NCBI RefSeq assembly: GCF_001885615.1
Contig: NZ_LSRN01000001.1
Span: 62,001-126,000, forward strand
Direction: 5' to 3'
DNA length: 64,000 nucleotides
Source of the DNA: Alkalibacterium sp. 20
GTDB taxonomy: Bacteria; Bacillota; Bacilli; Lactobacillales; Carnobacteriaceae_A
Shown here: positions 9,866 to 19,490 of the stretch, piece by piece
How the letters are laid out: each line of letters starts with the position of its first letter
Numbering within the stretch: position 1 is the stretch's first letter
The notes under the pieces: generated by a model
Seen by the model: only the letters and a program-made list of their open reading frames with translations
The model's database searches: none
Told to the model about the DNA's origin: nothing
Position numbers and translations under genes: made by a program

Positions 9866-12340
9866 TTATTTTTCTTCAGTTTCGTTCTCAATTAAAACAA
9901 TCGTTTCTTTATATGCGTTTACAGGTGTCCCATCTGAATCCTCATCCAAAATGAATGAACCGTTGCTGTATCGGTCACTGTAGGCATAGTCTTTAGCTCT
10001 GATAGTGAAGTCATTTCCTTTGTCTGTAACAATTTTCCACTCGGTATCTAATTGCTGAACATCGATCATAAGCGCCATGCGGTGAGGTTTGTTTTTTAAT
10101 TCTCTCAAAACAAGCAAGCCTCGCTTCGCTCTCGAAATCAAATCGAAATCTGTGATGTTCATCTTCTTGACAGACCCTCGGTTAGTGATCATGAGGACAC
10201 TCTTGTTTCCTTCAGAAGGATTAAAGATAATGCCACCGACCACGTAATCCTCTTTCTTAAGACTGATCGATTTCACACCGCTAGCATTTGCTCCGACTGT
10301 CGAGACTTCCGGTAAAGTGTAACGCAATCCAAAGCCTAAATGTGTCACTAGGAAAACGTCATAAAACGTTTCATCATCAATCAGGTCGACTGACAGCAAT
10401 TCATCAGTCTCTGATTTTAATTTCATCGCTGTTGCTGTCCGTGAACGGTAGGTTCTTTTCGGAGCGTACCCTGAAGCCAGCGCTTGCTTAATGTATCCTT
10501 CTTTGGTGATAAAGACAAATTTTTGTTGCTCGGAAAACTCTTTTAAGCCATAGGCAGCAACTATTTTTTCGTCCGGTTTTAAACTGACGGTTTGAGAAAT
10601 ATGTTCACCTAAATCTTTCCATTTAATATCAGGGATTTCGTGAACAGGTCTATTGATGATATTTCCTTTTGTCGTAAACAGGACGATATGATCCAGTGTC
10701 GATATTTTTTCTATAAACAGTGAATAGTCCCCCTCTCTCAAACCCATCTCTTGAGAATTTGAGGCACCATAGGAACGTAAACTGGTTCGTTTCAAGTAAC
10801 CTTCTTTCGTGACCGAAACAACCACTTCTTCTTCCGTTACAAGGACTTTTTTTTCAACTTTCAATTCCTCGATTTTATCTTCAATCACCGTTTGTCTGTC
10901 TTGGGGGTTTTCTTTCTTCACTTCTTTCAGTTCTTTTCTCATGACTGATTCAAGTGTTTTTTCATCGTTCAATATTTTATTGTACTCACTGATGCGCGCT
11001 TGCAGTTCACTTGCTTCTTTTTGAAGTTGGGTGATATCTGTATTCGTTAAGCGGTAAAGTTGTAAACTGACGATGGCTTCTGCCTGCATGACTGAAAAAT
11101 CATAGGCTTTCACGATGTTATTCTTCGCATCCGCTTTGTTGCTGCTTCCTCGAATTGTTTTAATGACCGCATCTAAAATAGAAATAGCTTTAATGAGTCC
11201 TACAACAATGTGCGCGCGTGTTTCATCTTTATGCAGTAAGAATGTCGTCCGCTTGCGAATAATATCTTTTTTGTGAGCAATGTAGGCCGTTAAGAAGTCT
11301 TTCAAGCCGACTTGTTGAGGGCGACGATTACTTATCGCTATCATATTTAAATTATAAGATATTTGTAAATCTGTGTTTTTAAATAAGTAGGTCAAGATAC
11401 CTTGTGTTGGTGTGTCTTTCTTTAACTCCACAACGATGCGCAGGCCCGTACGGTCACTTTCATCACGTACATCTGCTATCCCATCGATTTTTTTATTGAT
11501 GCGCATTTCGTCCATTTTACGAACCATCGTTGCTTTATTCACTTCATAAGGAATTTCAGTGATGACGATCTGTTCCTTACCGCCTCGAATTTGTTCAATT
11601 TCAGTTTTAGAACGGACAACTATTTTGCCTTTGCCGGTCTCATAAGCGGATTTCAATCCTTTTACCCCTTGGATGATGCCCCCAGTAGGAAAATCAGGTC
11701 CTTTAACAAAGTCCATCAATTTATCAACAGATACATTTGGGTGTTGCATTTGATAAATACATGCATCGATGACTTCACTCAAATTGTGCGGCGGAATATC
11801 TGTCGCATACCCGGCTGAGATTCCGGTTGCCCCATTGACGAGCAAGTTAGGGAAACGAGCGGGTAAAACGGTGGGCTCGTTTGTTGTATCGTCAAAGTTT
11901 AAAACAAATTCCACTGTTTCTTTGTCAATGTCCTTGAGTAATTCATTGGCTATCTTTGATAAGCGGGCTTCTGTATAACGCATCGCAGCCGGCGGATCGC
12001 CGTCCATGCTCCCGTTGTTTCCGTGCATGGTCACTAGTGGTGTTTTCATTTTCCAGTACTGACTCATACGGACCATGGCTTCATACACACTGCTGTCGCC
12101 GTGAGGATGGAAGTTACCAATGACGTTACCGACTGTTTTAGCGGACTTTCTAAAGCCCTTGTCGTGGGTATTGCCTTCAGAATACATGGCATACAATATA
12201 CGACGTTGAACCGGTTTTAAACCATCTCTGATATCTGGCAGTGCACGTTCCTGAATGATATATTTTGAGTACCTTCCAAAACGGTCACCAATAACTTCTT
12301 CTAACGTTAATTCTTGTATCTCTACTCGTTCGTTTGCCAT
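9866..12340 (-). CDS. parC: DNA topoisomerase IV subunit A
   Basis: The breakage-reunion subunit of topoisomerase IV, which decatenates daughter chromosomes together with ParE. The 824-residue protein has the catalytic Tyr122 in [10 protein letters not shown]. The quinolone-resistance region [12 protein letters not shown] has Ser83 and Glu87 in wild-type form. The C-terminal beta-pinwheel lacks a GyrA box, which favours ParC over GyrA, as does its position 20 bases after parE. Start at ATG 12338-12340. The ribosome site is weak, so translation may be coupled to parE. Confidence 0.95.
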   Translation of the reverse strand: MANERVEIQELTLEEVIGDRFGRYSKYIIQERALPDIRDGLKPVQRRILYAMYSEGNTHDKGFRKSAKTVGNVIGNFHPHGDSSVYEAMVRMSQYWKMKTPLVTMHGNNGSMDGDPPAAMRYTEARLSKIANELLKDIDKETVEFVLNFDDTTNEPTVLPARFPNLLVNGATGISAGYATDIPPHNLSEVIDACIYQMQHPNVSVDKLMDFVKGPDFPTGGIIQGVKGLKSAYETGKGKIVVRSKTEIEQIRGGKEQIVITEIPYEVNKATMVRKMDEMRINKKIDGIADVRDESDRTGLRIVVELKKDTPTQGILTYLFKNTDLQISYNLNMIAISNRRPQQVGLKDFLTAYIAHKKDIIRKRTTFLLHKDETRAHIVVGLIKAISILDAVIKTIRGSSNKADAKNNIVKAYDFSVMQAEAIVSLQLYRLTNTDITQLQKEASELQARISEYNKILNDEKTLESVMRKELKEVKKENPQDRQTVIEDKIEELKVEKKVLVTEEEVVVSVTKEGYLKRTSLRSYGASNSQEMGLREGDYSLFIEKISTLDHIVLFTTKGNIINRPVHEIPDIKWKDLGEHISQTVSLKPDEKIVAAYGLKEFSEQQKFVFITKEGYIKQALASGYAPKRTYRSRTATAMKLKSETDELLSVDLIDDETFYDVFLVTHLGFGLRYTLPEVSTVGANASGVKSISLKKEDYVVGGIIFNPSEGNKSVLMITNRGSVKKMNITDFDLISRAKRGLLVLRELKNKPHRMALMIDVQQLDTEWKIVTDKGNDFTIRAKDYAYSDRYSNGSFILDEDSDGTPVNAYKETIVLIENETEEK

Positions 12341-12360
12341 CTTAGTTAGTCAAACCTTTC

Positions 12361-14337
12361 TCACAAATCTAAAGTTTCTTCAACTTCTTCCAGTACATCG
12401 TTCGTCTCTAAAATGCTGCCTTCTTCTTCAAGAGAAAATTCAACATTTTCTTCGATCCATTTACGTCTTGGGTCTACTTTGTTCCCCATCAACACAGACA
12501 CGCGGCGTTCAGCTTGAGCCTCATCGTCAATGGTCACACGGATAAGGGTACGCGTATCAGGATTCATGGTTGTATCCCACAACTGATCGGCGTTCATTTC
12601 ACCCAGACCTTTATACCGTTGTATAATATAACCTTTACCGAAAGATTTCAGCACTTCTTTTAATTCTTCGTCTGTCCAGGCATACTCCATGACTTCTTTT
12701 TTGCCTTTGCCTTTTGAGACTTTATATAAAGGTGGTAGTGCCAAGTATACTTTTCCTTCTTCAATCAACGGTTTCATGTAACGATAGAAGAACGTCAATA
12801 TCAGGACTTGAATGTGAGCACCGTCTGTATCCGCATCGGTCATGATCACCACTTTATCGTAATTACAGTCGTTGATATCAAATTCAGGACCAACGCCGGC
12901 TCCAATCGTATAGATCATCGTGCTTATTTCTTCATTATTTAAAATATCCTGCATATTGGCTTTTTCAGTATTGATGACTTTTCCTCGCAGTGGCAAAATC
13001 GCCTGGAATTTTCTGTCGCGTCCCTGCTTGGCCGAGCCACCAGCAGAATCCCCCTCAACCAGGTAAAGTTCATTCTTTTTGGCATTTTTACTCTGAGCCG
13101 GTGTTAATTTCCCAGATAATAGTGTCTCTTTGCGTTTAAGTTTTTTCCCATTACGTGATTCGTCTTTCGCCTTTCGGGCAGCCTCTCTTGCTTCTCTTGC
13201 TTTTATGGCTTTTCGTACGATTTGCTGACTCATTTCACCATTTTCGGCTAACCAGAAGTTGAATTGCTCTGAGATGACGGTGTCGCACGCTGCACGTGCC
13301 TCTGCTGTTCCCAGTTTACTTTTGGTCTGACCTTCAAATTGTAATAGATTTTCCGGAATACGGATTGAAAGAATAATAGCAATCCCTTCTCTAACATCCG
13401 ATCCTTCGAGATTTTTATCGCGTTCTTTAAGTAAATTCACCCGTTTTGCGTATTCATTAAATGTTTTCGTGATTGCTGATTTGGTTCCTATTTCGTGGGT
13501 TCCGCCATCTTTTGTGCGGACGTTATTGACGAAACTTAATAGATTCTCCGAGTAACCGTCATTATATTGAAAAGCGCATTCGACCTCAATGCCTTTGAAT
13601 TCCCCTTCAAAGTAAGCAATCGGTGTGAGTGTATCTTTTTCTTCGTTGATGTAGTGAACGAATTCTTTGATCCCCTCTTCATAATGAAACACTTCTTCTA
13701 AGTCTTTACGCTCATCTTTCACCGTAATGGTGACTTCTTTAAGCAAGAAAGCCGATTCTCTGAGTCGTTCACTTATCAAAGAAAAAGAATATTCTGTCAT
13801 CGAAAAAACGTCTGGATCAGGCTTAAAGTGAACAGTTGTCCCAGTCAACTTCTTTTGACATTTTTTCTTAGTCAATTTACCGGCCGGTTTACCGCCCTTT
13901 TCAAAGTGTTGCGTATATTCATACCCGTCACGGTTGACTTGAACAGTTAAATGCTCGGATAACGCATTTACAACAGACGCGCCTACACCGTGCAGACCAC
14001 CCGAAGTCTTGTATCCGCCACTTTGTCCAAACTTGCCGCCCGCATGTAAAATAGTAAAAATAACTTGTATAGTGGGAACGCCGGATTTGTGAATACCTGT
14101 AGGCATCCCTCGCCCATCGTCTTTAACCGTAATACTGTTGTCTTTATGAATAATGACATCTATTTTTGAACCAAATCCCGCCAGGACTTCATCCACTGCA
14201 TTGTCTACAATTTCATAGACCAAGTGATGGAGTCCCCTGGAATCGGTTGATCCGATATACATACCGGGACGTTTTCTTACGGCATCCAAGCCTTCTAACA
14301 CTTGAATTGAATTATCATCATACTTATTTATAACCAT
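12361..14337 (-). CDS. parE: DNA topoisomerase IV subunit B
   Basis: The ATPase subunit of topoisomerase IV. The GHKL ATP site appears as EIVDNAVDEVLAG and DDGRGMPTG near the N-terminus. The TOPRIM domain has EGDSAGGSA and MTDADTDGAHIQ, the latter typical of ParE rather than GyrB. The 658-residue length is normal. It is the first gene of parE-parC. In Bacillus-type genomes plsY sits just beside this pair; here the iron-transport operon separates them. GAGGAG precedes the ATG. Confidence 0.95.
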   Translation of the reverse strand: MVINKYDDNSIQVLEGLDAVRKRPGMYIGSTDSRGLHHLVYEIVDNAVDEVLAGFGSKIDVIIHKDNSITVKDDGRGMPTGIHKSGVPTIQVIFTILHAGGKFGQSGGYKTSGGLHGVGASVVNALSEHLTVQVNRDGYEYTQHFEKGGKPAGKLTKKKCQKKLTGTTVHFKPDPDVFSMTEYSFSLISERLRESAFLLKEVTITVKDERKDLEEVFHYEEGIKEFVHYINEEKDTLTPIAYFEGEFKGIEVECAFQYNDGYSENLLSFVNNVRTKDGGTHEIGTKSAITKTFNEYAKRVNLLKERDKNLEGSDVREGIAIILSIRIPENLLQFEGQTKSKLGTAEARAACDTVISEQFNFWLAENGEMSQQIVRKAIKAREAREAARKAKDESRNGKKLKRKETLLSGKLTPAQSKNAKKNELYLVEGDSAGGSAKQGRDRKFQAILPLRGKVINTEKANMQDILNNEEISTMIYTIGAGVGPEFDINDCNYDKVVIMTDADTDGAHIQVLILTFFYRYMKPLIEEGKVYLALPPLYKVSKGKGKKEVMEYAWTDEELKEVLKSFGKGYIIQRYKGLGEMNADQLWDTTMNPDTRTLIRVTIDDEAQAERRVSVLMGNKVDPRRKWIEENVEFSLEEEGSILETNDVLEEVEETLDL

Positions 14338-14611
14338 TTATAATTACTCCTCGATAGTGATTCATAGAATAATTTGTGCCTTTCTATATGAAAACACAAG
14401 CATTAATATAATACCATAAAAACGCGCCCCTAAAAACGTCAATGCGCTTTTTCATCATATTAATGAAAAATGCCTATGTTGAATACTCAGTCATTTTCTT
14501 ATACTGAAATAACTCCGGACTCATATTCAGAAAACATATTTTTGGTTTTATGCTCAACTATGCTAGTTTATGAACTTTTTCAACCCTATTATTTAAAGCA
14601 TATAATCAATC

Positions 14612-14659
14612 GAAAAATAAAAAAATTGGACGTTTATCCCATTATAGGAAAACGACCAA
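14612..14659 (-). terminator. Terminator of the iron ABC operon
   Basis: Read on the minus strand, TTGG-t-CGTTT pairs with AAACG-t-CCAA in an interrupted stem and is followed by seven T, then ATTTTT. It lies about 45 bases after the permease stop. The rest of 14338-14705 holds the parE leader and no convincing gene. Confidence 0.75.
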
Positions 14660-14705
14660 CAGTCTTTCTTTTATAAAAGGTTAGAAAGGATTTACTTATA
14701 TGGCA

Positions 14706-16343
14706 TCAGTAATTTTTCAACAAATAATATAACGGGAGTATCGAAACCAGGATAATGATAAGGGCTCCCGGCGCCGCCTGCGCATATATCGCTTCTGATG
14801 CCTGATAATAGACTCTTATAGCTAGCGTATCGAAGCCAGGAGGCCTTAACATCAAAGTAACGGGCAGTTCTTTCAGAGAACTCACGAAAACCAATGCTCC
14901 CCCTGCTAATAGCCCTGGAAGGATTGCAGGCAATGTAATGAAAAATATCACCTTCCATGTCGAATGTCCCAAGCTTCTAGCAGACTCATCGATACGCGGA
15001 GAAATCATATTCATAGCTGTCTCACCCGATTGTAAAACTTGCGGCATAAATCTAATCAGTTGAGCGATAATGACCAGAAATACAGTGTTGTACAAAAAGG
15101 GGATATGATTATTAAATACAAAGACTAACCCCAATGCCACGATTACACCGGGAAGTGCATAGCCTGTATAGCTTAATTTATAAATCAGACTGCTCACAAT
15201 AGAATGATGCCTGGAATATAAGTACACCAATGGTACGGATAAAATCATGCTTAATCCCGCCGTTGCACCCGCGATTTGAAAGCTATTAAGGGTGTATTCA
15301 AATATGGAACTGTCAATCAAGCCACTACCCGCACCGATCATCGTCCAGTAAACGAGTACGATGATCGGCAAGGCCACCGAGATCAGGAAAAGGAAAACGA
15401 CATAAAATAATGAGATGTGTTTATATTTCCCCAAACTCAAAGTCCGAGACTCTTTGGCTATCCCCTTGGTTTGATAATATGCTTTCTTTTGTTTCATTAG
15501 CTTTTCAATCAACAGAACGATCACTGTTATACCGATCAAGACCAAACTTAATACCGATGCTGATGGAATATCAAACCCGGCCCGCTGGTAATAAATCGCT
15601 GACGTGAACGTCACATACCGCAGCATGGATACTGCCCCGAAATCGCTTATGACATATAAAAAGACGAGAACTCCGCCCGCGCCAATAGCTGGCACAAGCA
15701 TAGGTAAAATTATTTTGAAGAATATATGAAACCCGTTATAGCCTAATGATCTGCCGACCTCTTCATAAGTCTGGCTGATTTTCCTGAGCGACGCACTGGT
15801 GACAAGGTAAACATATGGATAGGTGAACAGAGTCATCACTAAAAACACACCATAAAAGGAATAAATATCAAAAGTTAAGCTGAAGTCATTGCCATATGCC
15901 GCTTGTATAGCCTGATAAAGCCAGCCTCTAGGTCCTAAAACAATAATATAGGTTACCGCCCCTACATAGGGTGGGACAACCAGAGGCAGAGCTAATAGCC
16001 ATCTCCAGATCCGTCTTCCGGGTAAATCCGTGCGTGTCACTAACCAAGCCAAAGAAACCCCGATAAACGTCGAGGTCAAAGTGACAGCAATCCCTAGAGA
16101 AAGAGTATTCCATAATAACTGTGGGATCCGGGTATCCAGTAACCTCATCCAACTTTCACTTCCGGCCAAAAAAGACTGATAAATGACATAAAGTAAAGGT
16201 AGCGTCATGATAAGCGCAATAACAATAGACACGCCTAACAGAGATCTACTGGGTTTATTCCCATGCCAAATAGCTCGGTCGAATTTAAATAGTCTGGATA
16301 AGTTGTCAGGTTTAATTTTTTTTCGTAATGTGTGATGACTCAT
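14706..16343 (-). CDS. fbpB: Ferric-iron ABC transporter permease (fused two-domain)
   Basis: The membrane channel of an Fe3+ importer of the FbpABC/SfuABC type. The 545-residue protein has about twelve hydrophobic segments in two repeated MetI-like halves. Each half carries an ABC-contact EAA loop: EEVGRSLGYNG near residue 190 and DESARSLGHSTW near residue 450. It follows the binding protein by 37 bases and ends the operon before a terminator. Family assignment is secure; iron as substrate rests on the operon and on the Fur-like boxes. Confidence 0.88.
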   Translation of the reverse strand: MSHHTLRKKIKPDNLSRLFKFDRAIWHGNKPSRSLLGVSIVIALIMTLPLLYVIYQSFLAGSESWMRLLDTRIPQLLWNTLSLGIAVTLTSTFIGVSLAWLVTRTDLPGRRIWRWLLALPLVVPPYVGAVTYIIVLGPRGWLYQAIQAAYGNDFSLTFDIYSFYGVFLVMTLFTYPYVYLVTSASLRKISQTYEEVGRSLGYNGFHIFFKIILPMLVPAIGAGGVLVFLYVISDFGAVSMLRYVTFTSAIYYQRAGFDIPSASVLSLVLIGITVIVLLIEKLMKQKKAYYQTKGIAKESRTLSLGKYKHISLFYVVFLFLISVALPIIVLVYWTMIGAGSGLIDSSIFEYTLNSFQIAGATAGLSMILSVPLVYLYSRHHSIVSSLIYKLSYTGYALPGVIVALGLVFVFNNHIPFLYNTVFLVIIAQLIRFMPQVLQSGETAMNMISPRIDESARSLGHSTWKVIFFITLPAILPGLLAGGALVFVSSLKELPVTLMLRPPGFDTLAIRVYYQASEAIYAQAAPGALIIILVSILPLYYLLKNY

Positions 16344-16380
16344 CGGCTACTCCTATGATTAAATAATAAGCTACTTCTTT

Positions 16381-17424
16381 TTATTTTAAATTCAAATCCA
16401 ACCCGGCGTCTTCAATCAACAAACGTGTATCTTCAAAATAATTACCTAATTCTCTAAGAGGCATCTCTTGCACGTTGAGATCAGTCAATTTAACGGCTTC
16501 CTCGAAAGGCGGAGTCAAGTTACTGTTGATAGGTACTTCCAGAGATTCTCCAACAAATGCCAACTGGTTTTCTTCTTCTAAAAGCCAGTTCAAGAAAACT
16601 TGGGCTGAATCTTCATTTGGACTGTCCTTTAATAATCCCAATCCCGCACCATTAACGATTGCTCCCATTTCGCCTTCTTCCTGGTCTGGGTAGACAAAGC
16701 CCACATTATTATCTTGAGGTTCTAATAATTGCTGATGATAATAATAATTATTGACTAGTCCGAACGCATGGATCCCTTCACCCACTGCTCGTCTGATGTC
16801 ACCGTGTCCTTCAAAAATTGCGGCAGAGTTATCCTGGATCGATTCGATCCATTCCTGGGTTCGTTCATCCCCCCACTCATATCTCAAGGCAGAAACATTT
16901 GAAATCATTCCTCCGTTTCCTCCGCGGGTTATGGCATAGCCATTTTTGATGTCACTATAGTCGTTATCGATCAACTCTTCCATTTTGGTAGGTACATCTG
17001 ATTCATCGATTAAATCTTTATTGTAAATAAACCCTCTGGCTCTAGACGACAATGCGATCCATTCGTTGTTTTCTGCACGATATACTTCTTCAATGCTTTC
17101 TATGTTGTCAGGATCTGTTGCTTTAAGTAATTCTTCCTGATTGAGATACTCCAGCGCTCCGATATCATTGGAAATGAACACATCGGCTTGAGTGTTGTTT
17201 CTTTCTTCTAATATTTGTAAGGGTTCGACCCCATGAAGCGCCTTTACTTCGATTCCGGTATCTTCTTTAAACTTGTCCAGCAAATCTGAAACGAACATCT
17301 CGTTTCTTGAAGAATAAACGACGAGTTCTTTGTTATCGTCAGTTGAATCAGACACTGCATCGCACCCCGTCAAGAGACTCAACAAGGCTAATCCTGTTAC
17401 CCCAAAAATGAAATTACTTTTCAT
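16381..17424 (-). CDS. fbpA: Ferric-iron ABC transporter substrate-binding lipoprotein
   Basis: Captures Fe3+ outside the cell for import. The signal peptide ends in a lipobox LLTGC, so the mature protein should be lipid-anchored. The fold is the periplasmic iron-binding type, beginning ELVVYSSRNE. The conserved NNYYYHQQL tyrosine cluster resembles FbpA metal ligands. The frame is open to 17475, but the extra codons run through a Fur-like box, and GGAG precedes the ATG at 17422-17424, so I use 347 residues. It is the middle gene of fbpC-fbpA-fbpB. Confidence 0.88.
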   Translation of the reverse strand: MKSNFIFGVTGLALLSLLTGCDAVSDSTDDNKELVVYSSRNEMFVSDLLDKFKEDTGIEVKALHGVEPLQILEERNNTQADVFISNDIGALEYLNQEELLKATDPDNIESIEEVYRAENNEWIALSSRARGFIYNKDLIDESDVPTKMEELIDNDYSDIKNGYAITRGGNGGMISNVSALRYEWGDERTQEWIESIQDNSAAIFEGHGDIRRAVGEGIHAFGLVNNYYYHQQLLEPQDNNVGFVYPDQEEGEMGAIVNGAGLGLLKDSPNEDSAQVFLNWLLEEENQLAFVGESLEVPINSNLTPPFEEAVKLTDLNVQEMPLRELGNYFEDTRLLIEDAGLDLNLK

Positions 17425-17445
17425 TACTACCACTCCTATTCTATT

Positions 17446-17464
17446 GAGAACGATTATCATTCTC
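17446..17464. promoter_or_regulatory. Fur-type operator before fbpA
   Basis: GAGAACGATTATCATTCTC matches the 19-bp Fur consensus GATAATGATAATCATTATC at 16 positions when read on the minus strand, and lies inside a longer ATTGAGAA...TTCTCAAT inverted repeat. It lies 22 bases upstream of the fbpA start. Iron-dependent repression is inferred from the sequence and the gene functions. Confidence 0.75.
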
Positions 17465-17542
17465 AATATAAACATTACACTACGCTCTTACCTTAATCAA
17501 GACTTAATTGTACTATGTTTCACATGACATAAAACTGATCGA

Positions 17543-18601
17543 CTACTCAATGACGGTCACATGCTCTTTATTTATATCAAAATTTAATAATTGTCCGACC
17601 AGTATTTCATGATTGATAGGCGCAGATATTATAATAGGCGTTGTTAATTTTGTTATCGAATTGTTGACTGTTAAATGAATTTCTTGTTTATCTCCACCAT
17701 AGACGATACGATCTACTATGCCGCTAAAAAAACCATGTGAATTAAGTTGAATATTTTCAGGTCTGATCGACAGCATCACTTTACCTTTATAACGATTTAA
17801 TAATGATATGATCGGAACCCTACCTATAGGAGTCGTCGCATCGTCTTCATCTGTGTTGATCTCACCTTGGAGTAAATTTGTCTTGCCCACAAATTGAGCA
17901 ACAAAACAGTTTGTCGGACAACGATAAAGATCTTTAGGTGTGGATATTTGCTGAATGGTACCGTCTTTCATTACTACGACTTTGTCTGCAACAGCAAAGG
18001 CGTCTTTTTGGTCATGGGTAACGATAATGGCAGTCGCTTTAGCTTTTTTAAGAATAGCCGCTATGTCTTGTCTCATTTTTTCTCTCAAACCTGCATCGAT
18101 ACTACTGAAGGGTTCATCCAGCAAAATGATATGAGGTGTAGGCGCTAAAGCACGGGCAATGGCTACACGTTGCTGCTGACCTCCAGATAAATTGGAGGGA
18201 ATGCTGTCAGCATAATCTTCCAATTCTATCAGCTCCAGCATTTCATGGACTCTTTTTATTTTTTCACTTTTTTTCATGTTTTTCAGACCGAACATAATAT
18301 TCTTAGACACTGTCATGTGAGGAAACAAGGCATGTTCCTGAAAAACCATACCGATGCCTCTTTTTTCCGGAGAAACGACAGCTGAATCTGATACTACTAG
18401 ATTATTCCCTATCTCGATAGTCCCTTTTGTCGGATTTTCAAAACCCGCTATCATGCGTAATGCCGTTGTCTTACCGCAACCACTCGGACCTAGCAACGAA
18501 ACAATTTCACCTTTATTTATACTGAAACTAATGTCATTGACTGCAGGCTCTGAATGATTATCAAAACGTTTAGTAAGATTCTTGATATGAATAAAAGTCA
18601 T
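17543..18601 (-). CDS. fbpC: Ferric-iron ABC transporter ATP-binding protein
   Basis: The ATPase of the iron importer. The 352-residue protein has Walker A GPSGCGKTT (about residue 38), signature LSGGQQQR, Walker B IILLDEPFSS and the switch histidine in IVTHDQ. A C-terminal TOBE-like domain (from about residue 240) includes SIRPENIQL, as in FbpC/PotA-type ATPases. It is the first gene of the operon, with GGAG 9 bases before the ATG. A 118-base gap with a Fur-like box separates it from fbpA, so two promoters are likely. Confidence 0.9.
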   Translation of the reverse strand: MTFIHIKNLTKRFDNHSEPAVNDISFSINKGEIVSLLGPSGCGKTTALRMIAGFENPTKGTIEIGNNLVVSDSAVVSPEKRGIGMVFQEHALFPHMTVSKNIMFGLKNMKKSEKIKRVHEMLELIELEDYADSIPSNLSGGQQQRVAIARALAPTPHIILLDEPFSSIDAGLREKMRQDIAAILKKAKATAIIVTHDQKDAFAVADKVVVMKDGTIQQISTPKDLYRCPTNCFVAQFVGKTNLLQGEINTDEDDATTPIGRVPIISLLNRYKGKVMLSIRPENIQLNSHGFFSGIVDRIVYGGDKQEIHLTVNNSITKLTTPIIISAPINHEILVGQLLNFDINKEHVTVIE

Positions 18602-18642
18602 AACCGTTTCTCCCTATAGTGTAATCTGATTCTCTCGTATTA

Positions 18643-18661
18643 ATTGAGAACCGTTTTCAAT
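18643..18661. promoter_or_regulatory. Fur-like operator before fbpC
   Basis: ATTGAGAACCGTTTTCAAT is a 19-bp palindrome with three asymmetric positions. It shares the ATTGAGAA half-site with the box before fbpA. It lies 42 bases upstream of the fbpC start. The match to the Fur 7-1-7 core is 10 of 14 positions, weaker than the fbpA box. Confidence 0.55.
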
Positions 18662-18816
18662 TAAATGAAGTATATCACAATTGCGAAACATATAAAATAA
18701 AAAATTGCTTAAAGATATCACGCGTTATGTTAATATATTGGATAAAAACATACTTATATAAACGAAATCGTGATAGAATAATTATTAGCGTCATCATGAG
18801 TTAAGGAGGAGTTAAG

Positions 18817-19413
18817 TTGGTTGAGATATTTGTGATACTCTGCGCTTACCTTTTGGGATCGATTCCTTCAGGTGTGTGGATAGGCAAACTTTTTTTCAAA
18901 ACCGATGTTAGAGAACACGGAAGTGGCAATATGGGAACGACTAACACGTTCAGAGTTCTTGGTAAAACGGCTGGAACCATTGTCTTGATCTTAGATATTA
19001 CAAAAGGAACGGTCGCCGCTTTATTGCCTGTATGGTTTGGCTTGAATGTTCATCCAATGGCCGTGGGTATCTTCGCCGTAGTCGGTCATGTTTTTCCTAT
19101 ATTCGCAGGATTCAAAGGCGGAAAAGCAGTGGCCACTAGTGCAGGTATCGTTATAGGAGCACAGCCATTATTTGTCTTTCTTATTTTGATTTTTGGAGTC
19201 ACTTTATATGTTTCACGTATGGTAAGTTTGGCTAGTATCGTTACTTCGATCATTGCAGCGATCGCCTCATTATTCTTGGGGGACTGGATATTTGCAACGA
19301 TCGTCTGGTTAGCCATGTTTATTGTCATAATCAGACACCGCTCTAATATAGAACGAATTAGAAACGGCAGCGAAAATAAAGTGCCTTTTGGTTTAAACAA
19401 AACGAAAAAATAA
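18817..19413 (+). CDS. plsY: Acyl-phosphate:glycerol-3-phosphate acyltransferase
   Basis: Transfers the acyl group from acyl-phosphate to glycerol-3-phosphate, the first step of phospholipid synthesis, at the membrane. The 198-residue protein has five hydrophobic segments and the conserved loops SGNMGTTNTFR, FKGGKAVATSAG and RHRSNIERI. It starts at TTG 18817 with AAGGAGG 7 bases before. In related genomes plsY neighbours parEC; here it is divergent from the intervening iron operon. Confidence 0.95.
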   Translation: MVEIFVILCAYLLGSIPSGVWIGKLFFKTDVREHGSGNMGTTNTFRVLGKTAGTIVLILDITKGTVAALLPVWFGLNVHPMAVGIFAVVGHVFPIFAGFKGGKAVATSAGIVIGAQPLFVFLILIFGVTLYVSRMVSLASIVTSIIAAIASLFLGDWIFATIVWLAMFIVIIRHRSNIERIRNGSENKVPFGLNKTKK

Positions 19414-19433
19414 GTTTCTAAGAAAAAACATCA

Positions 19434-19490
19434 AAAAAAGACCTTTTCTAACCCAGTCATTATCATATGACGGTTGAAAAGGTCTTTTTT
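19434..19490. terminator. Bidirectional terminator between plsY and the GGDEF gene
   Basis: A perfect 15-bp stem (AAAAAAGACCTTTTC and complement) with an inner GTCAT/ATGAC hairpin has T runs on both strands. It serves the convergent plsY and GGDEF genes. The last base overlaps the cyclase stop codon. Confidence 0.88.

Noticed and set aside
14470-14676. Plus-strand 68-residue frame
   Set aside because: No ribosome site, and it lies over the iron-operon terminator and the parE leader.
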